Counted from the stretch's first letter, positions 33,333 through 41,655 are shown. The stretch is 64,000 bases of DNA from Bacillota bacterium (GCA_023460035.1 JAEWRN010000044.1:156033-220032), one strand, 5' to 3'. The notes: generated by a model from the letters alone, not told the origin. Made by a program: numbers and translations.

Positions 33333-34404
33333 ACGTTTCGCTCCTTACCAGGTTGCGGCCGCCCTCCTGATCAAACACATTAATTTTGTGTTTTTTCACG
33401 CCAAGCAGCACCTCCTGCCCCGGCTTCAGCTCTTCGTCCAGTGAAGATTCTTCCACGATTTCAACCAGCTGGCCGCCCGCGGTCTGCACATTGTAATGGG
33501 TGTTCAGCCCAAGGTAGGTGTACTCTTTTACGGTGCCGCGAATGCCCTCGCCCTCTTTGCGAATGACAAACTCCTCCGGGCGAATCGAGCACTGCACCTG
33601 CTGGCCATCGGCGCCGGCAAGGCAGGCCAGGGGCACGGTATACCCGCCCTCAAACACCAGCGCGCCCGCCTCCACTTCGGCCGGCACAATGTTGGTGCGC
33701 CCAATAAAGGTTGCCACAAACACATTTTTAGGCCGCTGGTAGATATCTTTTGGGGTGCCGACATGCTGAATCACGCCGTCTTTCATCACCGCAATGGTGT
33801 CGCTGATGGCCATGGCCTCTTCCTGATCATGGGTGACATACACCGTCGTGATGCCGACATTTTTTTGGGTGTGGCGGATGACGCTGCGCATTTCCAGCCG
33901 CAGCTTGGCATCAAGGTTTGACAGCGGTTCGTCCATCAGCAGCACATCGGGCGAAATGACCAGTGCGCGCGCCAGCGCGACCCGCTGCTGCTGCCCGCCC
34001 GAAAGCTGGCTGGGCATGCGCTGTGCAAACTGCGAAATCTGCATCAGGCCCAAATACTGCTCGGTGAGCTTTGCAATCTCTTCCTTGCCCATTTTGCGGT
34101 TTTTCAGCCCAAACGCAACGTTGCCGCTAACCGTCATATTGGGGAAAATGGCATAGTTTTGAAACACCATGCCGATGTTGCGGCGGCTGGGGTCCATGTC
34201 GTTGATGCGGTTGTCGTTAAAGTAGATGTCGCCCGCCTCAATGGAGTTGAACCCCGCGATCATGCGCAGCAGTGTGGTTTTGCCGCAGCCGGACGGCCCA
34301 AGCAGCGTAAACAGCTCGCCGCTTTTAATCTCGGCGCTCAGGCCGGGTATCACCGTGGTTTCGCCGTATTTTTTAACGGCGTTTTGAATGCGAATATTCG
34401 TCAT
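33319..34404 (-). CDS. ABC transporter ATP-binding protein, FbpC/AfuC type
   Basis: A 361-residue ATPase: Walker A LLGPSGCGKTTLLRMIAG (about 34-51), Q-loop MVFQNYAIFPNMTV, signature QLSGGQQQRVALARAL and Walker B VLLMDEPLSNLDA. A C-terminal TOBE-type regulatory domain (about 245-350) contains SIRPEEFVI. It belongs to the branch that serves ferric, polyamine, phosphonate and hexose-phosphate uptake. ATG 34404 has AAGGGGG upstream. It lies between the binding protein and permease genes. Confidence 0.93.
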   Translation of the reverse strand: MTNIRIQNAVKKYGETTVIPGLSAEIKSGELFTLLGPSGCGKTTLLRMIAGFNSIEAGDIYFNDNRINDMDPSRRNIGMVFQNYAIFPNMTVSGNVAFGLKNRKMGKEEIAKLTEQYLGLMQISQFAQRMPSQLSGGQQQRVALARALVISPDVLLMDEPLSNLDAKLRLEMRSVIRHTQKNVGITTVYVTHDQEEAMAISDTIAVMKDGVIQHVGTPKDIYQRPKNVFVATFIGRTNIVPAEVEAGALVFEGGYTVPLACLAGADGQQVQCSIRPEEFVIRKEGEGIRGTVKEYTYLGLNTHYNVQTAGGQLVEIVEESSLDEELKPGQEVLLGVKKHKINVFDQEGGRNLVRSETYEGQ

Positions 34405-34439
34405 GTGGTCCCCCTTTTGCAGTCTGCCCGACCGCGTGT

Positions 34440-35504
34440 TTATTTGCTTTGCAGGTCGGTATAAATCCCGGTGTATTTGTCTACAATCTCCTGCTTATGG
34501 GTGCTGACATAGGGGATGTCCTCTTCAATTACCTTAATTTCGCTCATCGGGGTCATAAAGTCGCTGGTGGCCGCGTCTTTCATTACCGGGCGGTTGGTCA
34601 GCGTGCTGCCCCAGATGTTCTGCACTTCTTCGCTGAGGATGAAATCGATAAACAGTTTTGCGTTGTCCATGTTTTTGGCGCCTTTAACGATGGTGGCCGA
34701 CGCAGGCAGATACACCGTGCCCTCTTTGGGGTAAATCACTTTGACCGGCGCACCGTCACGCACCAGCTGGGCGCAGGGGTCCTCGTACGACAGGCCCACC
34801 ACATTTTCGCCGTCGGCCACACTTTTGTACACCGCAGACGAGCTTTCGCTGATTTTGCCGTCGATGTTGGCAAACAGGTCGTGCACATACTGCCATGCGT
34901 CATCGCTTTCATAGCCGCCCATTGCCAGCAGCATATTGGTCAGCTGTGCAAAGGCAGAGGACGAGTTTGCAGGGTCGGCCGTGGCAATTTTGCCCTTGAG
35001 AGCCGGGTTGAGCAGGTCTTCGTACCCGTTGATCTCAATGTCGCCAATCAGGTCGGTGTTCACAATGATGCAGCTGCCGTCCAGCACGTTGCCGGTGATG
35101 AAGCCGCAGGTGTTTTTGTAAGCGTCGATGACATTGTCGTTGTTGGCGGACACATACGGCTCCCACAGGTCCTCATTGTCATAGGCCAGCGACCACGAAC
35201 CGCCAAACATCACGTCGGCATACGGGTCCTCTTTTTCAGACTGAATGCGCTTGATCAGCTCGCCGGTGCCTGCCTGAATGACCTCGACGTCGACGCCGTA
35301 CTTTTCTTCAAACAATGGGATGGTGGCATCCATCAACCCCTCGGAGTTCGGGGAATAAATGACCAGCTTGCCGCCCCCCTGCTTTGCCTCGGACGATGCC
35401 GCACCCGACGCGACAGAACCGGACGCTGCGGACGACCCGGACGAGCAGCCCACCGCGGCAATCGCCATCAATACGCTGAGTGCCAGTGCAATAACCTTTT
35501 TCAT
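34440..35504 (-). CDS. Ferric/organophosphate-type binding lipoprotein
   Basis: A 354-residue lipoprotein with signal MKKVIALALSVLMAIAAVGC (Cys20) and a Ser/Ala linker. The fold is that of the FbpA/AfuA/HptA branch of binding proteins: LVIYSPNSEGLMDATIPLFE, then GKIATADPANSSSAFAQLTN, GLSYEDPCAQLV and LPASATIVKGAKN. The tandem tyrosines that coordinate iron in FbpA are not obvious near the expected position, and the NSSSAF and nearby polar residues would suit a phosphate group. With the YesM/YesN genes upstream the layout resembles HptARS plus AfuABC. The substrate is unproven. ATG 35504 has AAGGAGG. Confidence 0.88.
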   Translation of the reverse strand: MKKVIALALSVLMAIAAVGCSSGSSAASGSVASGAASSEAKQGGGKLVIYSPNSEGLMDATIPLFEEKYGVDVEVIQAGTGELIKRIQSEKEDPYADVMFGGSWSLAYDNEDLWEPYVSANNDNVIDAYKNTCGFITGNVLDGSCIIVNTDLIGDIEINGYEDLLNPALKGKIATADPANSSSAFAQLTNMLLAMGGYESDDAWQYVHDLFANIDGKISESSSAVYKSVADGENVVGLSYEDPCAQLVRDGAPVKVIYPKEGTVYLPASATIVKGAKNMDNAKLFIDFILSEEVQNIWGSTLTNRPVMKDAATSDFMTPMSEIKVIEEDIPYVSTHKQEIVDKYTGIYTDLQSK

Positions 35505-35600
35505 GTAATTTCCTCCTTGTTGTGTGTTTCTGTGGCTTGGTCTCTGCGTTCATTTTATAGAAAAACTGCCCTAAAATAATACCCGAATTGCGGAACAAAT

Positions 35601-35631
35601 AGAAAAGATACCGAACAAACTGCCCGGTATC
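35601..35631 (-). terminator. Terminator between response regulator and binding-protein genes
   Basis: GATACCG (35607-35613) and CGGTATC (35625-35631) pair. On the minus strand TTTTCT follows. A possible -10 TATTAT for the transporter operon lies shortly downstream, so the two units are probably separately transcribed. Confidence 0.65.
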
Positions 35632-35688
35632 CCTGTTTCGTTGTAAAATTTGGCCGCTGTTTTTCGGCATTTTGCCGGTTTTGTACCG

Positions 35689-36468
35689 TTACCGGCGCAC
35701 CTGCCGCTGATATTCTTTGGGGGAACAGCCGACATATTTTTTAAATACATGGCTGAAATATTTGTATTCGCCAATACCGCATGCCCCGCCAATTTCGGTG
35801 ATGGGCAGCTGCCCCTGCCGCAGCAGAGAAAGTGCTTTTTGGATGCGGTAGCGGTTGAGGTATTCAATCACCGTTGTGCCCAGCGCCTTTTGAAATTTTT
35901 GGTTGATATACCGGTCGGAATAATACAGCGTCTCCGACAGGTCGGCCAGTGTGATTTTTTGGGTGTAATGCGCGGCGATATAATCGAGGATCTGCCCCAC
36001 CACCGGGTCGTCTGCCGGCTGGGTGGCAAGGCCTTCCAGCAGCGACAGGTTTTTCAGCTCTACCCGGCCGGTGTTCTGCTCGCGCAGAATGCGAATGTTT
36101 TTGCATTCCAGCGCCGCGCGGTCCAGCGCTTCGCCCAGCTCCTGCGGGTCCAGCGGCTTTAAAATATAATCCGACACGCCGTTGCGAATGGCTTCTTTTG
36201 CGTATTCAAAATCAGAATACCCGGTCAGCAGAATGGCCACATAGTTGCTTTTGCATTTTGTCTCGGCAATCATCTGCAGCCCGTCCATCACCGGCATGTT
36301 GATGTCGGTCAGCACAATGTCCGGGTCCAGCGCGGCAATCTGCTGTTTGCCCTCGACCCCGTTTTGCGCTTCGCCCACCACGGCGCAGCCGTGCTGCTCC
36401 CACGGCACCGCATAGCGAATACCCCGGCGCAAAATCTCCTCGTCCTCCACAATCAATACCCGAAACAA
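35689..36468 (-). CDS. YesN-type response regulator with AraC DNA-binding domain
   Basis: A 259-residue regulator. The receiver domain (1-120) has the acidic pair ED9-10, phosphoacceptor Asp55 in LTDINMP and Lys in ILKPL. A linker precedes an AraC/XylS double helix-turn-helix (about 158-255) ending IGEYKYFSHVFKKYVGCSPK. The TTG start at 36468 lies 3 bp after the kinase stop, with AAGGGGGG inside the kinase gene. It is expected to activate the adjacent transporter operon when phosphorylated by the kinase. Confidence 0.93.
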   Translation of the reverse strand: MFRVLIVEDEEILRRGIRYAVPWEQHGCAVVGEAQNGVEGKQQIAALDPDIVLTDINMPVMDGLQMIAETKCKSNYVAILLTGYSDFEYAKEAIRNGVSDYILKPLDPQELGEALDRAALECKNIRILREQNTGRVELKNLSLLEGLATQPADDPVVGQILDYIAAHYTQKITLADLSETLYYSDRYINQKFQKALGTTVIEYLNRYRIQKALSLLRQGQLPITEIGGACGIGEYKYFSHVFKKYVGCSPKEYQRQVRR

Positions 36469-36471
36469 CCT

Positions 36472-38169
36472 CTATTCCCCCCTTGTGCACAGCAGCTTTG
36501 CCGTCACCGTAAACGATTTGTCCTCTTCGCTTTCAATAAACAGCCCGCAGCCCTTGCCGTACTCCAGCAAAATGCGGCGGCACAAATTTTGCAGGCCGTT
36601 GTGCTCGGTGCGCACCCCCTCCGACACCATGGCCTGCCGCAGTGCGTGCAGCTGGTTTATAGGCAGGCCCGGCCCGTCGTCCCGCACCTGCAAAAAGAAA
36701 TGCGCGCCCTCGCACCAGCCGCGTATCTGCACTGCAACGGTCATCTTTTTTTGAAACCCGTATTTGATGCTGTTTTCCAGCAGTGGCTGTAACAGCAGCT
36801 TTGGCACCATGCAGCGGCTGCATTCGGGCGCCAGCTGCATCGTATAGCTAAAGCGCTCGCCAAACCGCGTTTTTTGAATGGCAAGGTAATCCTCAATATA
36901 CACAATGTCCTCTGAAAACAGCACGTCCTGCTTGGTGTTGTTGATGCTGTACCGCAAAATGTGGGTAAAGCGCTCCATCAGGCGGGCCGCGGTTTCTGGC
37001 TGTGCCGTAATCAGATATTTGATATTGTCCAGCGTGTTGTAAATAAAGTGCGGGTTGATTTGGGTTTGCAGGTTGCGCATTTCAATCATGCCGTTCAGCC
37101 GGATCAAATCGGTGTTGCGGGTGTTCAGCTCGTTGACGCTTTTCACCATGCGGTTGATCTGCTCGGCAATCTCCTCAAACTCGTCGCCGGTGTTGATTTG
37201 GATGCGGTGGCCGCTGTCTCCGTGGCGGATGATGCGCATCTCGCCCACCAGCGCCTCTACCGAGCCGGCGGTCTTGCGGGCCATTTCGCGCGATAAATTT
37301 AAAAACATCAAAAACCACAGCGCGCCCAAAAAGGCAATGGTCAGCACGCCAATCAAAATAAACGGGATATTTTCGGGCGTGTACAAAAACGAATACACCA
37401 CCACCCGCCGGTCGGCCAGCACCTTACCGCCCGCCATATAGCGCAGCCCGTTTACCTGCACGGCGTGCCAAGCGGTCTCGGCTTTAAACTTGTTGGTATT
37501 CCGCTGGGGCAAAAACGCGCTTTTAGAGCTGTAAATAATATTGCCGTTGAGGTCGGTGATGATGCTGTCGTACTGGTATTCTGAAATCAGCGCGCCCCAG
37601 TCGCTGCCGTTTAAATAGGCCAGCACAAACCCCCGCAACTCGTCCTGCTGATAAAGCGGCTTTGCCAGCACCCACTGGGCCCCCGCACCGGGGAAAAAGT
37701 ACACCGCGCTGTATACCCCGCGCCCGGCCTGTGCGGCATTGGTGGCCACAATGCGGCTGAACGCCTCGCGGTGCAGGTTCATCTGCGTGGCATCATAGCT
37801 GGTGTACGCCACATTTTCATCTGTGTCTATTAATACAAGGTCCAGCTTGACGGGGCTGTCCACATTATATTTGCTTAGCGAATACTGCACCTCTCGCCCG
37901 TCGCCTGCCCCGCCGGTGCAGCGCAAAAAGCGGGCAGTGTTGTCGCTGTCGTCAAGGTAAGCCACCGTGCTGTCATACACCTGCTGCACAACGCCCGTAA
38001 GGTAGGTCATATGCTCTTCGCGCCGGAAACGCTGGCCCAGGTAGTTCATGCCGAACACCGGGATGCAGAACAACAGGCAGCCCACCAACACCAGCAGCAC
38101 CACCTGCCGCAGCGCCTGTTTTTCAAGCTGCCGCTTAAACATGTTTTGCGGTTTCACTTCGCCCTGCAT
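36472..38169 (-). CDS. YesM-type sensor histidine kinase
   Basis: A 565-residue membrane kinase: helix 1 (about 22-42), a large extracytoplasmic sensor domain (about 45-265), helix 2 (about 268-290), HAMP (about 292-345), then the His_kinase domain with phosphoacceptor His374 in INPHFIYNTLDN and an HATPase_c domain (LLENSIKYGFQ, VRDDGPGLP, GLQNLCRRI). ATG 38169 has GGGGGC upstream. YesM/YesN pairs usually sense sugars or binding-protein ligands. The adjacent FbpA-like lipoprotein could be its ligand-presenting partner, as HptA is for HptS; that is inference. Confidence 0.93.
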   Translation of the reverse strand: MQGEVKPQNMFKRQLEKQALRQVVLLVLVGCLLFCIPVFGMNYLGQRFRREEHMTYLTGVVQQVYDSTVAYLDDSDNTARFLRCTGGAGDGREVQYSLSKYNVDSPVKLDLVLIDTDENVAYTSYDATQMNLHREAFSRIVATNAAQAGRGVYSAVYFFPGAGAQWVLAKPLYQQDELRGFVLAYLNGSDWGALISEYQYDSIITDLNGNIIYSSKSAFLPQRNTNKFKAETAWHAVQVNGLRYMAGGKVLADRRVVVYSFLYTPENIPFILIGVLTIAFLGALWFLMFLNLSREMARKTAGSVEALVGEMRIIRHGDSGHRIQINTGDEFEEIAEQINRMVKSVNELNTRNTDLIRLNGMIEMRNLQTQINPHFIYNTLDNIKYLITAQPETAARLMERFTHILRYSINNTKQDVLFSEDIVYIEDYLAIQKTRFGERFSYTMQLAPECSRCMVPKLLLQPLLENSIKYGFQKKMTVAVQIRGWCEGAHFFLQVRDDGPGLPINQLHALRQAMVSEGVRTEHNGLQNLCRRILLEYGKGCGLFIESEEDKSFTVTAKLLCTRGE

Positions 38170-38219
38170 CACACTGCCCCCTTGCTGCGCCGGCCTTGCC
38201 TGCCGGCGGCGGTGGTTTC

Positions 38220-38248
38220 AGCATAGCCCATCCCTTTTTTGCTGTCAA
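38220..38248 (-). promoter_or_regulatory. Promoter of the two-component operon
   Basis: On the minus strand TTGACA (38248-38243) and TATGCT (38225-38220) are spaced 17 bp. Between here and 38669 no gene is visible. Confidence 0.8.
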
Positions 38249-38669
38249 CGGCGCAGTGTGCGGCCCTTTGCGGCAGTATTGGCCGTTTTGCAGTTACATG
38301 GCGGCACCTGCAAAAAAGGCAAAATAGCCTGCCAGACCGCCCCACAGGCGGCCTACCACGGGGATACACCTACCCCTGCACAGCGGCTGCCGCCGCACCG
38401 TTTTTGCGCAAACTGTCTTAAAAAGCGGCAAAAAGTTCTACACGCAAAGCGGGGTAAAATAGCCCTCAAAAACAAGCATGTGTAACTTAAAGTACTAGAG
38501 ATAAAGTATTTTGCAGTGGGCACACCTTGCCCCAATACAAGCCGCACCTGCCCGCACAGCGGTAAACTCTATCCCTTAAGGCCTGCTGCTGTAAGCCCGG
38601 CCAAATATCTTTGTAAAAAGCTCTTTTTCATATTTTTTATAAACCCACTGTTTTTATATTATTTTTATA

Positions 38670-38698
38670 TTGACAATCATCTATGCTTTGAGTACAAT
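38670..38698 (+). promoter_or_regulatory. Promoter of the ACR3 gene
   Basis: TTGACA (38670-38675), 17-bp spacer and TACAAT (38693-38698). The start near 38705 leaves a leader of about 145 nt. Confidence 0.8.
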
Positions 38699-38727
38699 TT
38701 CTCATAGATATTCATCAATATATGTAA

Positions 38728-38822
38728 TGCCTGTTTGGGTATGGCACTGCACCCGGCAGCCCGCGGTTTTACTGTGCACCCGTGTGGCCGTTTGGGGGCG
38801 GCGCCCGTCGCCCATACAGGCA
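38728..38822 (+). promoter_or_regulatory. Closed structured leader of the ACR3 gene
   Basis: TGCCT (38728-38732) plus GTATGG (38739-38744) pair with CCATAC (38812-38817) plus AGGCA (38818-38822), enclosing a 67-nt GC-rich interior with further possible stems. It ends 27 nt before the start codon. The layout resembles a metabolite or ion-sensing leader, but it matches no riboswitch class I know. Confidence 0.4.
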
Positions 38823-38849
38823 ATATTTTAGAAACTAAGGGTGAAAGTT

Positions 38850-39917
38850 ATGGCGAAAAGTAAAACGTCTGGGATGGGGTTTTTTGAGCGGTATTTAACC
38901 GTATGGGTGGCACTGTGCATGGTGGCCGGGGTGTTGATTGGCAGGTTTTTGCCGGCAATTCCCGCCTTTTTGGGGCAGTTTACCTATGCCAATGTGTCGA
39001 TGCCGATTGCCATTTTAATCTGGCTGATGATCTACCCCATGATGCTGAAGGTCGATTTTCAAAGCATTAAAAATGTGGGCAAAAACCCCAAGGGCCTGTT
39101 TGTCACCTGGGTTACCAACTGGCTGATTAAGCCGTTTACCATGTTTGGCATTGCGTGGTTTTTCTTTTTTGTGGTGTTTAAGCCGCTCATCCCGGCAGAT
39201 CTTGCGCAGGGTTACCTTGCCGGCGCCATTTTACTGGGGGCCGCGCCCTGCACCGCAATGGTGTTTGTGTGGAGCCATTTGACCGACGGCAACCCCGCGT
39301 ATACCGTGGTGCAGGTGGCCACCAATGACCTGATTATTTTAGTGGCGTTTACCCCGCTGGTGGCGCTGCTGCTGGGGGTAAGCGGGGTGCAGATCCCGTG
39401 GGGCACGCTGCTGCTTTCCGTCGTGTTGTTTGTGGTCATCCCGCTGAGCGCCGGTATTTTAACCCGCACATGGGTGTTGAGGCACCACGGCGAAGAGTAC
39501 CTGAACACCCGGTTTATCCCCAAGTTTTCGGGCGTCACCACAGTGGGGCTGCTGCTGACGCTGATTATTCTGTTTTCGTTTCAGGGCAACACCATTCTGC
39601 AAAACCCGCTGCACATCGCGCTGATTGCCGTACCGCTGATTTTGCAAACCTTTTTGGTGTTTTTCATTGCCTACCTTGCCAGCAAGGCCCTCAAGTTGCC
39701 GCACGACATTGCGGCCCCCGCCGGCATGATTGGCGCATCGAACTTTTTTGAACTGGCTGTTGCCGTGGCCGTAGCGCTGTTTGGCACGGGCAGCCCCGCC
39801 GCACTGGCCACCACAGTGGGCGTGCTGACCGAAGTGCCGGTGATGCTGATCCTTGTTAAAATTGCCCGCAGCACCAAAGGCTGGTTTGCAGATAAGCCGG
39901 CAAAACCCGGCGTTTGA
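38850..39917 (+). CDS. ACR3-family arsenite efflux transporter
   Basis: A 355-residue membrane protein with ten helices of the BASS/ACR3 superfamily. Diagnostic segments are ANVSMPIAILIWLMIYPMML, FVTWVTNWLIKPFTMF and LLGAAPCTAMVFVWS; the last contains the conserved cysteine essential in ACR3 arsenite exporters. IGASNFFELAVAVAVALFG is the usual discontinuous helix. It would expel As(III) using the proton motive force. The start is ATG 38850 with AAGGGTG; GTG 38841 overlaps that site. No arsR, arsC or other ars gene adjoins it, which is unusual. Confidence 0.88.
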   Translation: MAKSKTSGMGFFERYLTVWVALCMVAGVLIGRFLPAIPAFLGQFTYANVSMPIAILIWLMIYPMMLKVDFQSIKNVGKNPKGLFVTWVTNWLIKPFTMFGIAWFFFFVVFKPLIPADLAQGYLAGAILLGAAPCTAMVFVWSHLTDGNPAYTVVQVATNDLIILVAFTPLVALLLGVSGVQIPWGTLLLSVVLFVVIPLSAGILTRTWVLRHHGEEYLNTRFIPKFSGVTTVGLLLTLIILFSFQGNTILQNPLHIALIAVPLILQTFLVFFIAYLASKALKLPHDIAAPAGMIGASNFFELAVAVAVALFGTGSPAALATTVGVLTEVPVMLILVKIARSTKGWFADKPAKPGV

Positions 39918-39973
39918 TGCACGGCGCCCCGCCTGCCAAAACAAGCTATAGCGCGGGCCGCAGATCTGTTTTT

Positions 39974-40021
39974 AAAAAGCAATCAGGCAGGCATGGGTAC
40001 ATGCCTGCCCGATTGCTTTTT
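39974..40021. terminator. Bidirectional terminator between ACR3 and heliorhodopsin genes
   Basis: A stem of about 20 bp built on AAAAAGCAATC-GGCAGGCAT and its complement (one bulge) is A-rich on one side and T-rich on the other. It serves both convergent genes. Confidence 0.9.
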
Positions 40022-40039
40022 TATTTGCCCGCTAGTTGT

Positions 40040-40819
40040 TTACGGCTGCATTGCACCAAACAGCACCAGCCACGCCAGCGCAGTTTTGGCGGCAAGGCTG
40101 AGGATGATGTACACCCGCTCGCCGTATAAATAATCGCGCCATTTGCCCACCCGGTTATATTGCAAGATCATATTGACGGGGAAGGTATTGAAGGTGACAA
40201 AATACGTGATAACAATGGCCCATACAAACCAGGGCACCATGTCAAAGTTGCCGGTGCCGAACATATACAGCAAAATGGCTACCCACGGGGCAAGGCCCGC
40301 AATGGCGCCCCAAACAAACGGCCCCCAGTTGACCCGTGCCTTTTCTGCGCCGGCGTTCAGCTGTTCCATCACCAGGCCAAACAGGTTCATCGTCGCATTG
40401 ACCACAAAAATCAGCAATAGCGACGCGATGTCGTAAATACCAAACAGCGTGCTGATGAGCACAATCATAATCGAAGAGCTGATGGCATATTCAAACCAGC
40501 GAAATGGGTTGATGCCCTTTTGCAGGTACTTAAAATAAGTACCGCTGTTCAAATAGATAATGGCGTGCGCCGCGGCGGAAATAAACAAAAAGCAGGATAC
40601 TAAAATGCCAAATGGCAGCTGGAACAACGCCTTGCTTGCCGGTTGCAAGGTTTTTGTAGCCACATCAAACATCAGGTAATTTTGTGTGATGGCGGGGGAA
40701 AACTCGGCAATTTTTTGAATGACACTCGTCGCAAGCGCCAACATAAGAATGCCTTGAACCAGGTGAAATGCACCCATGATGAGGTTAAAGCGTTTCAGCT
40801 TTGCCAGCTTTACTTCCAT
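40040..40819 (-). CDS. Heliorhodopsin
   Basis: A 259-residue seven-helix protein that matches heliorhodopsins along its length, including the type protein 48C12. Landmarks are the retinal Schiff-base Lys245 in ILSLAAKTALAWL (helix 7), counter-ion Glu110 in FRWFEYAISSSIMIVLI (helix 3), His19 in FHLVQG and His85 in AAAHAI, which match H23 and H80 of 48C12. The segment GKWRDYLYGERVYIILSL before helix 7 is also typical. Heliorhodopsins bind retinal, orient with the N-terminus inside and have long photocycles consistent with sensing. AAAGGAGG precedes ATG 40819. It is monocistronic with its own promoter. No retinal-synthesis gene is in the window. Confidence 0.95.
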   Translation of the reverse strand: MEVKLAKLKRFNLIMGAFHLVQGILMLALATSVIQKIAEFSPAITQNYLMFDVATKTLQPASKALFQLPFGILVSCFLFISAAAHAIIYLNSGTYFKYLQKGINPFRWFEYAISSSIMIVLISTLFGIYDIASLLLIFVVNATMNLFGLVMEQLNAGAEKARVNWGPFVWGAIAGLAPWVAILLYMFGTGNFDMVPWFVWAIVITYFVTFNTFPVNMILQYNRVGKWRDYLYGERVYIILSLAAKTALAWLVLFGAMQP

Positions 40820-40861
40820 TGCAGGTTCCTCCTTTAAAATTGTGGTTTACTACCTGCCCCC

Positions 40862-40890
40862 ATTATAGCAAATATGGTTAATTTTTCCAA
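40862..40890 (-). promoter_or_regulatory. Promoter of the heliorhodopsin gene
   Basis: On the minus strand TTGGAA (40890-40885), a 17-bp spacer and TATAAT (40867-40862). The leader is about 40 nt with AAAGGAGG near its end. Confidence 0.8.
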
Positions 40891-40935
40891 CTTTTTTATT
40901 TTAATAAATCCATCCCCCTGCTGCTGTTTAAAAAC

Positions 40936-40967
40936 AAAGGGCCGGGGCAACCTGCCCCGGCCCTTAC
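40936..40967. terminator. Terminator between the small membrane peptide and heliorhodopsin
   Basis: AAGGGCCGGGGCA and its complement form a 12-13-bp stem with a T-rich run on the minus strand, so the heliorhodopsin gene is not co-transcribed with the small gene upstream. Confidence 0.85.
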
Positions 40968-41081
40968 TGTTTCATTTTGCCCTACCACTGCACGCTTCTT
41001 TGGTCGCTTGCCGTTTGTATCGTCTTGCGGCCCCGGCACAGTCTGTTGCGGCTCGTTTGCAGCTTCGTTTTGCTGTTGGCG

Positions 41082-41204
41082 CTATCGCTCTTCAAACATC
41101 CGCTCGGCCTGTTCGTCGCTGCGCGCGGCCGCAGCTATGCAGGCATACCCCAAAAAGCCAACAGAAAAAACCAGCAGCAAACCCAAAACAACCCACAACT
41201 GCAT
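41082..41204 (-). CDS. 40-residue single-helix membrane protein
   Basis: A short ORF with a strong site AAAGGAGACC upstream of ATG 41204. It encodes MQLWVVLGLLLVFSVGFLGY followed by ACIAAAARSDEQAERMFEER and TAG. There is one hydrophobic helix (about 2-26) and an amphipathic acidic/basic tail. It lies between the divergent cold-shock promoter and a terminator, so it forms its own transcription unit. I do not recognise the family; a membrane-bound regulator or a small subunit is possible. Confidence 0.7.
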   Translation of the reverse strand: MQLWVVLGLLLVFSVGFLGYACIAAAARSDEQAERMFEER

Positions 41205-41279
41205 AAGGGGTCTCCTTTAAGTTAAAACTTTGCCGGAATATGATTTGCTGTATTTTATACCTTATAATAAAAGTTTTAG

Positions 41280-41308
41280 TTGACAAGAACCGTTTTCAGT
41301 AGTATCCT
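41280..41308 (+). promoter_or_regulatory. Promoter of the cold-shock gene
   Basis: TTGACA (41280-41285), 17-bp spacer and TATCCT (41303-41308). It leaves a leader of about 115 nt, a length typical of thermally controlled csp mRNAs. Confidence 0.75.
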
Positions 41309-41430
41309 TATCAAGTATTCTAATTATGCTAATTGATTGCTACAGGTTGTGAGTCAATTTCTATTTTTTGGCTTACATCGCTGTGGCATTTATTTTTGCA
41401 CTAGGATAACACTTCTAAGGAGGTATCATG

Positions 41431-41643
41431 ATGAGCACTGGTACTGTAAAATGGTTTAATGAGGCAAAAGGGTTTGGTTTTCTGACGAACGATGCAGGTG
41501 GGGACGATGTGTTTGTGCATTTTTCCGCTATCGTTGCCGACGGGTTTAAGACCCTGCCGGAGGGCCAGAAGGTCAGCTTTGAAATTGAGCAGGATCCCCG
41601 CAACCCGAAGAAGCTGCGTGCTGCTAACGTTCGCGCTATCTAA
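41431..41643 (+). CDS. Cold-shock-domain protein (CspA family)
   Basis: A 70-residue OB-fold nucleic-acid-binding protein. RNP1 is seen as KGFGFLT and RNP2 as VFVHFSAI, after the standard start MSTGTVKWFNEAKG. It acts as an RNA chaperone. Two ATGs occur (41428 and 41431); the second is seven bases after AAGGAGG (41417-41423) and gives the usual N-terminus. A terminator follows directly. A decayed second copy lies 1.3 kb downstream at 42889. Confidence 0.95.
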   Translation: MSTGTVKWFNEAKGFGFLTNDAGGDDVFVHFSAIVADGFKTLPEGQKVSFEIEQDPRNPKKLRAANVRAI

Positions 41644-41655
41644 AAGCCGATAAAA

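Noticed and set aside
31677..35504. Naming the transporter genes fbpABC (iron uptake)
   Set aside because: Family similarity alone does not separate ferric, hexose-phosphate and phosphonate importers, and the YesM/YesN neighbour argues against a simple iron role.
34449..35579. 376-codon plus-strand frame opposite the binding-protein gene
   Set aside because: It is a shadow of the lipoprotein gene, which has signal peptide, family motifs and AAGGAGG.
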